64,000 bases of DNA, taken from Variovorax boronicumulans (GTDB lineage Bacteria; Pseudomonadota; Gammaproteobacteria; Burkholderiales; Burkholderiaceae_C). The notes beneath the pieces were generated by a model. It was not told the DNA's origin. It made no database searches and was given only the letters and a program-made list of their open reading frames with translations. The position numbers and the translations under genes were made by a program. Within the stretch, counting starts at the first letter, position 1. Every line of letters starts with the position of its first letter. Shown one piece after another: positions 10,197 to 17,024 of this stretch. The stretch lies in assembly GCF_019352895.1 (NCBI RefSeq), contig NZ_JAAAFX010000009.1, positions 124,001 to 188,000 on the forward strand, read 5' to 3'.

Positions 10197-10252
10197 AGCA
10201 AACGTACACCCCCTCCAAAGACCGCCGGCGCTCACGCCCCGGCGGTTTTTTT
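10163..10252 (+). terminator. Transcription attenuator (alternative RNA hairpins) upstream of aroG
   Basis: CCGGCGG occurs twice, at 10171-10177 (segment 2) and 10240-ish within 10239-10245 (segment 4). Its complement CCGCCGG is at 10222-10228 (segment 3). Pairing 3:4 gives an eight-base-pair GC stem with a ten-base loop followed by seven T (10246-10252), a standard terminator. Pairing 2:3 gives an antiterminator that excludes it. A small 1:2 hairpin (CCGG 10163-10166 with 10171-10174) can hold segment 2 when translation is absent. Segment 1 overlaps the Trp-Phe codons of the leader peptide. All pairings are read directly from the sequence; the regulatory behaviour is inferred from known attenuators. 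Confidence 0.82.
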
Positions 10253-10283
10253 ATGTCCTTTTGTTTTTGATCAGGAGCACACG

Positions 10284-11402
10284 ATGAGTCAGCCCACGGC
10301 CCAAGCCAGCGACAGCTGGTATGCGAGCGTCGAGAAAACCAGCCGAACCGACGACGAACGCATCAAGGACATCAACGTGCTCCCGCCCCCAGAACATCTG
10401 ATCCGCTTCTTCCCGATCCGCGGCACCGCGGTCGAAACGCTGATCTCCGACACCCGCCGCAACATCCACAACATCATGGCCGGCAGCGACGACCGGCTGC
10501 TGGTGGTGATGGGGCCCTGCTCGATCCACGACCCGGCCGCCGCGCTCGAATACGCGCGCCGCCTCAAGGTGCAGCGCGACAAGTACGCCGATTCGCTGGA
10601 GATCGTGATGCGCGTGTACTTCGAGAAGCCGCGCACGACGGTGGGCTGGAAGGGCCTGATCAACGATCCGTACCTCGACGAGAGCTACCGCATCGACGAA
10701 GGCCTGCGCATCGCGCGCCAGCTCTTGATCGACATCAACCGCATCGGCCTGCCCGCGGGCAGCGAGTTCCTCGACGTGATCTCGCCGCAGTACATCGGCG
10801 ACCTGATCGCCTGGGGCGCGATCGGCGCACGCACCACCGAGAGCCAGGTGCACCGCGAGCTGGCCTCGGGTCTGTCGGCGCCGATCGGCTTCAAGAACGG
10901 CACCGACGGCAACATCCGCATCGCCACCGACGCCATCCAGGCGGCGGCGCGCGGCCACCATTTCCTGTCGGTCCACAAGAACGGCCAGGTCGCGATCGTG
11001 CAGACCAACGGCAACAAGGACTGCCACGTGATCCTGCGCGGCGGCAAGGCGCCGAACTACGACGCCGCCAGCGTCGCCGCGGCCTGCAAGGACCTCGAGG
11101 CCGCCAAGCTGCCGCCCACGCTGATGGTCGACTGCAGCCATGCCAACAGCTCCAAGCAGCACCAGAAGCAGATCGACGTGGCCGGCGACATCGCCGCCCA
11201 GATCGCGGGCGGCAGCCGCAGCGTGTTCGGCGTGATGGTCGAGAGCCACCTGCAGGCCGGCGCGCAGAAGTTCACGCCCGGCAAGGACCGGATTTCCGAC
11301 CTGAGCTACGGCCAGAGCATCACCGACGCCTGCATCGGCTGGGACGATTCGACGGCCGTGCTCGACACGCTGTCGCAGGCGGTCAAGCGCCGCCGCGGTT
11401 GA
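10284..11402 (+). CDS. aroG: 3-deoxy-7-phosphoheptulonate (DAHP) synthase, class I
   Basis: This 372-residue enzyme condenses phosphoenolpyruvate and erythrose-4-phosphate to DAHP, the first step of the shikimate pathway to Phe, Tyr, Trp and chorismate-derived compounds. Class I AroFGH hallmarks are VVMGPCSIHDP, RVYFEKPRTTVGWKG, GARTTESQVHRELASG, GFKNGTDG, VDCSHANS and VFGVMVESHL. The length and N-terminal extension fit feedback-regulated microbial isozymes. Which amino acid inhibits it cannot be read with confidence, so the symbol aroG is a family label. Transcription appears to be controlled by the leader peptide and attenuator just upstream; GAGGAGCAC-like purines at about 10272-10279 serve as ribosome-binding site. 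Confidence 0.95.
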   Translation: MSQPTAQASDSWYASVEKTSRTDDERIKDINVLPPPEHLIRFFPIRGTAVETLISDTRRNIHNIMAGSDDRLLVVMGPCSIHDPAAALEYARRLKVQRDKYADSLEIVMRVYFEKPRTTVGWKGLINDPYLDESYRIDEGLRIARQLLIDINRIGLPAGSEFLDVISPQYIGDLIAWGAIGARTTESQVHRELASGLSAPIGFKNGTDGNIRIATDAIQAAARGHHFLSVHKNGQVAIVQTNGNKDCHVILRGGKAPNYDAASVAAACKDLEAAKLPPTLMVDCSHANSSKQHQKQIDVAGDIAAQIAGGSRSVFGVMVESHLQAGAQKFTPGKDRISDLSYGQSITDACIGWDDSTAVLDTLSQAVKRRRG

Positions 11403-11423
11403 GCTGAAGCAGAAAGAGGCCGC

Positions 11424-12977
11424 TCAGCGCCCGGCGCGCAGGGCGGCCAGCAGCTTGTCGTGCACGCCGCCGAAGCCGCCGTTGCTCATGCAGACGATGT
11501 GATCGCCCGGCTGCGCGGCCGAAGCGACCTGCGTGACCAGCGGCTCGATCGCATCGACCACGCGGGCGCGCTCGCCCATCGGCGCCAGCGCGGCGGCCGC
11601 ATCCCAGCCCAGGCCACCGCTGTGGCAGAAGGACAGGTCGGCGGCTTCCAGGCTCCACGGCAGCTGCGCCGCCATGGTCCCAAGCTTCATGGTGTTGCTG
11701 CGCGGCTCGAACACCGCGAGGATGCGCTCGCCCTGCCGGCCCTGGCCGTCGAGCTGGCGGCGCAGGCCGTCGAGCGTGGTGCGGATCGCGGTCGGATGGT
11801 GGGCGAAGTCGTCGTAGACCGTGATCGCGCCGCCTGCGCGTTCCACCGTGCCGCGCAACTCCATGCGGCGGCGCACGTTGTGGAAGCTGCCCAGCGCCGC
11901 CGCGGCTTCGGCCGGTTCCACGCCCAGGTGCTGGGCCGCGGCGATGGCTGCCAGTGCATTCATCTGGTTGTGCCGACCCGACAGCGTCCAGGCCACATGG
12001 CCGACCTTGCTGCCCTGGTGCAGCACGTCGAAGGCGTCGTGGACGCCCTCGGCCTGCCATTCGGCGCCTTCTCCGAAGCCTGCCACTTCGCTCCAGCAGC
12101 CTTGCGCCAGCACGCGCCGCAGGCTGTCCTCGGTGGCATTGACCACAACCCGGCCGCTGGCGGGGACGGTGCGCACCAGATGATGGAACTGCCGCTCGAT
12201 GGCCGCCAGGTCGTCGAAGATGTCGGCGTGGTCGAACTCGAGGTTGTTCAGGATTGCGGTGCGCGGCCGGTAGTGGACGAACTTGCTGCGCTTGTCGAAA
12301 AAGGCCGTGTCGTACTCATCGGCTTCGATCACGAAAGGTGCCCCCACGCTCGGCACCGGCGTGTCCCCGCTGCGGGGGGCGCTCGCTTGCTTGGGGCGGC
12401 CCGGCGCTGCGCTCGGGCCGCCTCCCAGTCTTGCCGAGACGCCGAAGTCCAGCGGCACCCCGCCCACCAGAAAACCGGGCGCATGGCCCGTGCGTTCCAG
12501 CACCCAGGCCAGCATCGAGGTGGTGGTGGTCTTTCCATGCGTGCCGGCCACCGCCAGCACATGCCGGCCCTGCAGCACGTGCTCGGCCAGCCATTGCGGG
12601 CCGCTGGTGTAGGCCGCGCCGGCGTCGAGGATGGCTTCCATCAACGGAAATTTGGCCCCCACGCTCCCCACTGCGTGTGGTTCGCTGCCCCCCAGGGGGG
12701 CTGGCCCGCCTTGGGGCGGCCCGGCGGCGGGCCGGGGCGTGCCGTCGGCCAGCCGGGCGCGCGACACCACGTTGCCGACCACGAACACGTCGGGCGCGAG
12801 CGCCATCTGGTCGGCACCGAAGCCTTCGATCAATTCGATGCCGAGTGCGCGCAACTGGTCGCTCATCGGGGGATAGACGCCCGCGTCGCAGCCCGTCACG
12901 CGGTGGCCGGCTTCGCGCGCCAATGCGGCCACGCCGCCCATGAAGGTGCCGCAGATGCCGAGGATGTGAATATGCAT
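11424..12977 (-). CDS. mpl: UDP-MurNAc:L-Ala-gamma-D-Glu-meso-DAP ligase (Mpl) with two repeat-derived insertions
   Basis: Mpl reattaches murein tripeptide recovered from the wall to UDP-MurNAc (peptidoglycan recycling). Mur-ligase features are GICGTFMGG at the N-terminus, the P-loop AGTHGKTTTT at about residues 145-153, FVIEADEYDTAFFDKRSKFVHY, NNLEFDHADIFDD, DDFAHHPTAI and EPRSNTMK. At 517 residues it is about 60 longer than E. coli Mpl (457). The excess is explained by two low-complexity Pro/Gly-rich insertions, near residues 75-109 and 186-213, encoded by copies of a GC-rich repeat (12651-12755 and 12339-12422). The frame is kept throughout. TAGAAT (12989 down to 12984) lies six bases before the ATG. 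It is divergent from the gene at 13044. Confidence 0.93.
   Translation of the reverse strand: MHIHILGICGTFMGGVAALAREAGHRVTGCDAGVYPPMSDQLRALGIELIEGFGADQMALAPDVFVVGNVVSRARLADGTPRPAAGPPQGGPAPLGGSEPHAVGSVGAKFPLMEAILDAGAAYTSGPQWLAEHVLQGRHVLAVAGTHGKTTTTSMLAWVLERTGHAPGFLVGGVPLDFGVSARLGGGPSAAPGRPKQASAPRSGDTPVPSVGAPFVIEADEYDTAFFDKRSKFVHYRPRTAILNNLEFDHADIFDDLAAIERQFHHLVRTVPASGRVVVNATEDSLRRVLAQGCWSEVAGFGEGAEWQAEGVHDAFDVLHQGSKVGHVAWTLSGRHNQMNALAAIAAAQHLGVEPAEAAAALGSFHNVRRRMELRGTVERAGGAITVYDDFAHHPTAIRTTLDGLRRQLDGQGRQGERILAVFEPRSNTMKLGTMAAQLPWSLEAADLSFCHSGGLGWDAAAALAPMGERARVVDAIEPLVTQVASAAQPGDHIVCMSNGGFGGVHDKLLAALRAGR
12339..12422 (-). repeat. GC-rich interspersed repeat inserted in frame in mpl (copy 2)
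   Basis: Read on the coding strand this segment contains a GCCGGGCCGCCCCAAG core and ends in AGCGTGGGGGC, both shared with the copy at 12651-12755 in the same gene. It encodes a Gly/Pro/Ser/Ala-rich stretch between SARLG and PFVIEADEYD, two parts that are contiguous in E. coli Mpl. Its length (84 bases, 28 codons) is a multiple of three. Members of this repeat family are typical of Comamonadaceae intergenic regions. Confidence 0.72.
12651..12755 (-). repeat. GC-rich interspersed repeat inserted in frame in mpl (copy 1)
   Basis: On the coding strand this 105-base segment (35 codons) has the GCCGGGCCGCCCCAAG core, a CCCCCCTGGGGGG palindrome, the string CACACGCAGTGGGGAGCG and a terminal GTGGGGGCC. 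It sits between VVSRA and FPLMEAILDAG, which are adjacent in other Mpl proteins. The palindrome and the ACACGCAGTG string recur in the tandem repeats at 60462-60753, linking the three sites to one family. Confidence 0.72.
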
Positions 12978-13043
12978 CGGTCGATTCTAGGGATGCTGTC
13001 CGGTCTTCTTCTTCGGTTGCTGCAGTGCGGGCAGAATGCCGCC

Positions 13044-13637
13044 ATGGACTCGTCCAAGCGTGAAATTGCCGCCACCGCCGCCCGCCTCGTCGTCGAGGAG
13101 GGGATGGAGTACGGCCCGGCCAAGCGCAGAGCCCTGCGCGAGCTGGGCCTGCCCGCGCGCACGGCGCTGCCGCACAACGACGATGTCGAGGCCGAGGTGC
13201 GCGACTACATCGCACTCTTCTGCGCCGACACCCAGCCACAGGAGCTGCATGCGCTGCGCCTGCTGGCGCTGGAATGGATGGAACGCATGACCGCGTTTCG
13301 TCCGCATCTTGGCGGTGCGGTCTGGCACGGCACGGCCACGCGGCTGTCGGACATCTACATTCAACTCTTCTGCGACGACTGCAAGTCGGCCGAGATCGCC
13401 CTGATCGACCACCACGTCGACTACGAACCCCGCATGGTGGCGGGCTTCCATGGCGACCAGGTCGAGGCGCTCAGCGTGCACGCCATGAGCCGGCAGCTCG
13501 GCGAGGAGATCGGGGTGCACCTGCTGGTGTACGACCTCGACGACCTGCGCGGGGCGCTCAAGCCCGATGGCCAGGGGCGCACGCCTCGCGGAGACCTCGC
13601 CGCGCTGCGGCGATTGATCGAAAAGGACACGTTATGA
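13044..13637 (+). CDS. Conserved protein of unknown function
   Basis: This 197-residue protein has no domain I can name with confidence. It is acidic to neutral, largely alpha-helical by composition, without signal peptide or membrane segment. It has a conserved-looking N-terminal block (ARLVVEEGMEYGPAKRRAL) and a central LFCDDCKSAEIALIDHHVDYEP segment containing CDDC and adjacent His residues. It is divergent from mpl, 66 bases apart, and its stop overlaps the next gene's ATG (ATGA), so it is co-transcribed with the TlpA-like gene. Homologues in the same place in Burkholderiales have been labelled nucleotidyltransferase-like or misnamed as Mur ligases; I would not rely on either. CAGAAT at 13032-13037 lies six bases before the ATG. 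Confidence 0.75.
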   Translation: MDSSKREIAATAARLVVEEGMEYGPAKRRALRELGLPARTALPHNDDVEAEVRDYIALFCADTQPQELHALRLLALEWMERMTAFRPHLGGAVWHGTATRLSDIYIQLFCDDCKSAEIALIDHHVDYEPRMVAGFHGDQVEALSVHAMSRQLGEEIGVHLLVYDLDDLRGALKPDGQGRTPRGDLAALRRLIEKDTL

Positions 13638-14182
13638 ATTCCACCTCGACCCGGCGTCGATGGCTGGTCAGCGGTGTGGCGGGCGCGGCCGCGGTGGCGG
13701 GCATCGGTGCCGCCTGGTGGCGCCATGAAGCCGCCTCGGGCGTGGGCGGCGAGCGCCTGCAGGCCGAGTTCTGGCGTGCGCGATACGAGCGCCCCGAAGG
13801 CGGCGAACTCGACTTCGCGGCCTTCAAGGGCAAGCCCCTGCTGCTGAATTTCTGGGCCACCTGGTGCCCGCCCTGCGTCGAAGAATTGCCCATGGTGGAT
13901 CGCTTCTTTCGTGATCATGCCGCCAACGGATGGCAAGTGGTGGGTTTGGCGATCGACAAGCCCGATGCCGTCCGCAAATTCCTGGTCAAGACGCCGGTCT
14001 CCTTTCCCATGGGCATTGCCGGCATGCAGGGCACGGACCTGGTGAGGAGCCTGGGCAATACCGCGGGTGGATTGCCCTTTACCTTGGTCGTCGGGGCCGA
14101 CGGGAATGTTGCGGCACGTAAAATGGGCCAGTTGTCGCCAGCCGACCTCGAGGCTTGGCAGCGTGCGGAACTTCACAGTTAG
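13634..14182 (+). CDS. TlpA-type membrane-anchored thioredoxin-like protein
   Basis: This 182-residue protein starts with a twin-arginine-like run and a hydrophobic segment (about residues 9-27, VSGVAGAAAVAGIGAAW), which would anchor or export it to the periplasm. A thioredoxin fold of the TlpA/ResA type follows, with the redox motif C78-P-P-C81 in FWATWCPPCVEELP and the cis-proline region GGLPFTLVV. Such proteins reduce periplasmic disulfides, often for cytochrome c maturation. Its start overlaps the preceding stop by four bases. In many beta-proteobacteria aroQ lies between this gene and accB; no aroQ is present here. Confidence 0.87.
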   Translation: MNSTSTRRRWLVSGVAGAAAVAGIGAAWWRHEAASGVGGERLQAEFWRARYERPEGGELDFAAFKGKPLLLNFWATWCPPCVEELPMVDRFFRDHAANGWQVVGLAIDKPDAVRKFLVKTPVSFPMGIAGMQGTDLVRSLGNTAGGLPFTLVVGADGNVAARKMGQLSPADLEAWQRAELHS

Positions 14183-14283
14183 AATCCGCCCGCACAGCCG
14201 GTAGTTGGCGTACGAACGCCGAAATAAGCCGGTTTTCAGGTAAGTTCAATCCGAATGACCGGCTTAGCCGGCAATGGAGTCCC
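14180..14283 (+). promoter_or_regulatory. accBC promoter -10 and structured leader
   Basis: TAGAAT at 14180-14185 straddles the end of the TlpA-like gene and is a good -10 candidate; a TTGGCA lies at 14155-14160, though the 19-base spacer is long. About 90 bases of leader follow before the accB ATG. They hold a perfect small hairpin (GGCGT-ACGA-ACGCC) and complementary AAGCCGG/CCGGCTT arms at about 14228-14234 and 14261-14267 that enclose most of the rest. Leader-mediated control of accBC is known in E. coli, but whether this leader works that way is untested. Confidence 0.45.
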
Positions 14284-14739
14284 ATGGATCTGCGCAAACT
14301 CAAGACACTGATCGACCTGGTGTCTGAATCGAATATTTCCGAACTGGAAATCACCGAAGCCGAAGGCAAGGTCCGTATCGTCAAGGCGGGCGAGGCCGCG
14401 CCGGTGCAATACGTTCAAAGCATGGCCGCACCCGCCGCCACTGCAGCCGCTCCGGCGCCGGGCCTCGTGGCCGCTGCGGCACCGGCCGTTGCGGCCGCTG
14501 CCGCCGGCCATACCGTGAAGTCGCCGATGGTGGGCACCTTCTACCGCTCGTCCAGCCCCGGCGCCGCCGCCTTCGTCGAGATCGGCAGCCAGGTGAAGGA
14601 AGGCCAGACGATCTGCATCATCGAAGCGATGAAGATCCTCAACGAGATCGAGGCCGACAAGTCCGGCACCGTCACGCAGATCCTCGGCGAGAACGGCCAA
14701 GCGGTCGAATACGGCCAGCCGCTGTTCATCATCGAGTGA
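14284..14739 (+). CDS. accB: Biotin carboxyl carrier protein of acetyl-CoA carboxylase
   Basis: This 151-residue protein carries the biotin of acetyl-CoA carboxylase, which makes malonyl-CoA for fatty acid synthesis in the cytoplasm. The N-terminal helix block MDLRKLKTLIDLV is diagnostic. An Ala/Pro-rich flexible linker (about residues 48-75) leads to the biotinyl domain, whose biotin-accepting lysine is K117 in IIEAMKILNEIE. The protein is of normal length (E. coli 156). accC follows after two bases, so expression is coupled. The ATG matches the family start, and an ATG-rich upstream frame was ignored. Confidence 0.97.
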   Translation: MDLRKLKTLIDLVSESNISELEITEAEGKVRIVKAGEAAPVQYVQSMAAPAATAAAPAPGLVAAAAPAVAAAAAGHTVKSPMVGTFYRSSSPGAAAFVEIGSQVKEGQTICIIEAMKILNEIEADKSGTVTQILGENGQAVEYGQPLFIIE

Positions 14740-14741
14740 CC

Positions 14742-16091
14742 ATGTTCAAGAAGATTCTGGTTGCGAACCGGGGAGAGATCGCCCTCCGGATTCAGCGTGC
14801 CTGCAGCGAGCTCGGCATCAAGGCCGTGATGGTCTATTCCGAGGCCGACCGCGAAGCCAAGTACGTCAAGCTGGCGCAGGAGGCCGTGTGCATCGGCCCG
14901 GCACCTTCCGCCCTGAGCTACCTCAACATGCCGGCCATCATCTCGGCGGCCGAAGTGACCGATGCCGAGGCGATCCATCCCGGCTACGGCTTCCTGAGCG
15001 AGAACGCCAACTTTGCCGAGCGCGTGGAGCAGAGCGGCTTCCAGTTCATCGGGCCGACGCCCGAGAACATCCGCACCATGGGCGACAAGGTCGCGGCCAA
15101 GCAGGCCATGATCAAGGCCGGCGTGCCCTGCGTGCCCGGTTCGGAGGGCGAGCTGTCGGACGACGCCGCCACCAACAAGCGCATCGCGCGCGCCATCGGC
15201 TACCCGGTCATCATCAAGGCGGCCGGCGGTGGCGGCGGTCGCGGCATGCGCGTGGTCCACACCGAAGCCGCGCTGATCAACGCGATCCAGATGACCAAGG
15301 CGGAGGCCGGCGCGGCCTTCAACAATCCGGCCGTGTACATGGAGAAGTTTCTCCAGAACCCGCGCCACGTCGAGATCCAGATCCTCGCGGACAAGCACAA
15401 GAACGCGGTCTACCTGGGCGAGCGCGACTGCTCCATGCAGCGGCGCCACCAGAAGGTGATCGAGGAATCGCCCGCACCGGGCATCCCGCGCAAGCTGATC
15501 GAGAAGATCGGCGAGCGCTGTGCGGCCGCCTGCAAGCGCATCGGCTACCGCGGCGCCGGCACCTTCGAGTTCCTCTACGAAAATGGCGAGTTCTATTTCA
15601 TCGAGATGAACACGCGCGTGCAGGTCGAGCATCCGGTGACCGAGTTCACCACCGGCATCGACATCGTGAAGACGCAGATCATGGTGGCGGCCGGCGAGAA
15701 GCTGCCGTTCACGCAGCGCCAGATCGAGATGCGCGGGCATTCCATCGAGTGCCGCATCAACGCCGAAGACGCCTACAAGTTCACGCCCTCGCCGGGCCGC
15801 ATCACGATGTGGCACGCACCGGGCGGTCCGGGTGTGCGCGTCGATTCGCACGTCTACACCAACTACTTCGTGCCGCCGAACTACGACTCGATGATCGGCA
15901 AGATCATCGTGCACGGCGACACGCGCGAACAGGCGCTGGCGCGCATGCGCACGGCGCTCAGCGAGACCGTGGTCGAAGGCATCCAGACCAACATCCCGCT
16001 GCACCGCGAGCTGATGGTCGACGCCAAGTTCATGGCCGGCGGCACCAACATCCACTACCTCGAAGAGTGGCTTGCGGCGCGAGCCCGGTGA
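14742..16091 (+). CDS. accC: Acetyl-CoA carboxylase, biotin carboxylase subunit
   Basis: This 449-residue subunit (the same length as E. coli AccC) carboxylates the biotin on AccB using ATP and bicarbonate. Recognisable blocks are MFKKILVANRGEIALR at the N-terminus, the ATP-grasp glycine-rich loop KAAGGGGGRGMR, ERDCSMQRRHQKVIEE, FIEMNTRVQVEHPVTE with the catalytic Glu/Arg residues, and GHSIECRINAED. The gene begins two bases after accB ends. The carboxyltransferase genes accA and accD are not in the window, as is usual. Confidence 0.97.
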   Translation: MFKKILVANRGEIALRIQRACSELGIKAVMVYSEADREAKYVKLAQEAVCIGPAPSALSYLNMPAIISAAEVTDAEAIHPGYGFLSENANFAERVEQSGFQFIGPTPENIRTMGDKVAAKQAMIKAGVPCVPGSEGELSDDAATNKRIARAIGYPVIIKAAGGGGGRGMRVVHTEAALINAIQMTKAEAGAAFNNPAVYMEKFLQNPRHVEIQILADKHKNAVYLGERDCSMQRRHQKVIEESPAPGIPRKLIEKIGERCAAACKRIGYRGAGTFEFLYENGEFYFIEMNTRVQVEHPVTEFTTGIDIVKTQIMVAAGEKLPFTQRQIEMRGHSIECRINAEDAYKFTPSPGRITMWHAPGGPGVRVDSHVYTNYFVPPNYDSMIGKIIVHGDTREQALARMRTALSETVVEGIQTNIPLHRELMVDAKFMAGGTNIHYLEEWLAARAR

Positions 16092-16097
16092 TCCGAC

Positions 16098-16982
16098 GTG
16101 TTTGAACTTCGCCTTCTCGCACCCGAAGACCGTATCGAGGCCTTGAGCGATGCGCTCGACGCGCTCGATGCGCTGAGCGTGTCGGTCGAAGACGCCGACG
16201 CCCAGACCGATGCCGAGCAGGCGCTGTTCGGCGAGCCCGGCATGCCGCCGCCCAAGGATGGCTGGCAACGCTCGCGCGTGATCGCGCTGTTCGCCGACGA
16301 GGCGCTGGCCCGCGACGCGGCGGCCGTGCTGGCGGCGCAGGACTTCTTCGACGGTTGCGAGACCATCGGCGTGGCCGACGTGCCGGAGCAGGACTGGGTG
16401 CGCCTGACGCAGTCGCAGTTCGCGCCGGTCGAGATCACGCCCGAATTCTGGATCGTGCCGACCTGGCACGAACCGCCGGCGCAGGCGCGCCAGGTGATCC
16501 GGCTCGATCCGGGTCTGGCCTTCGGCACCGGCACCCATCCCACCACGCGCATGTGCCTGCGCTGGATCGCGACCTCGCAGCGCACGGCTTCGGCCCGCGT
16601 GCTCGACTACGGTTGCGGTTCGGGCATCCTGGCCATCGGCGCGGCGAAGTTCGGCGCGGTGACGGTCGATGCGGTCGACATCGACCCGGCGGCCGTCGAG
16701 GCCACGCGGCTCAATGCCGAGGCCAACGCGGTGCAACTGCGATCCGGCTTGCCCGATGCGGCCAGCGGGCGCTACGAAGTGGTGCTGGCCAATATCCTGG
16801 CCACGCCGCTCAAGGTGCTCGCGCCGCTGCTGTGCGCGCATGTGCAGCCCGGCGGTTCGCTGGTGCTGGCCGGCATCCTCGAGCGCCAGGCCGATGAGCT
16901 CAAGCAGGCCTACGCGCCGTATGCCGCACTCGAAGTCAGCGACAGCGAGGACGGCTGGATCCTCATGACCGCGCGCCTGTAG
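16098..16982 (+). CDS. prmA: Ribosomal protein L11 methyltransferase
   Basis: This 294-residue SAM-dependent enzyme trimethylates ribosomal protein L11. The N-terminal substrate-recognition domain is followed by the Rossmann core with DYGCGSGILAIGA, VDIDPAAVEATRLNAEAN and the NILATPLKVLAP block replacing the usual NPPY-type motif. FGTGTHPTTRMCL upstream of the SAM site is diagnostic of PrmA. It starts with GTG six bases after accC, giving MFELRLLAPED, which aligns with the family N-terminus. It is part of the accB-accC-prmA cluster found across Burkholderiales. Confidence 0.94.
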   Translation: MFELRLLAPEDRIEALSDALDALDALSVSVEDADAQTDAEQALFGEPGMPPPKDGWQRSRVIALFADEALARDAAAVLAAQDFFDGCETIGVADVPEQDWVRLTQSQFAPVEITPEFWIVPTWHEPPAQARQVIRLDPGLAFGTGTHPTTRMCLRWIATSQRTASARVLDYGCGSGILAIGAAKFGAVTVDAVDIDPAAVEATRLNAEANAVQLRSGLPDAASGRYEVVLANILATPLKVLAPLLCAHVQPGGSLVLAGILERQADELKQAYAPYAALEVSDSEDGWILMTARL

Positions 16983-17024
16983 GTCGCTGCGGGCCCCGGG
17001 GCCCGCACCTACAATCCACGCCTC

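Noticed and set aside
7021..10218. Long minus-strand frame (over 1000 codons) opposite rodA and tldD
   Set aside because: Antisense shadow of two conserved genes; no motif recognised and no ribosome-binding site.
16987..17006. Perfect 20-base GC palindrome after prmA considered as a terminator
   Set aside because: No T-run follows; it may pause RNA polymerase but cannot be called a Rho-independent terminator.
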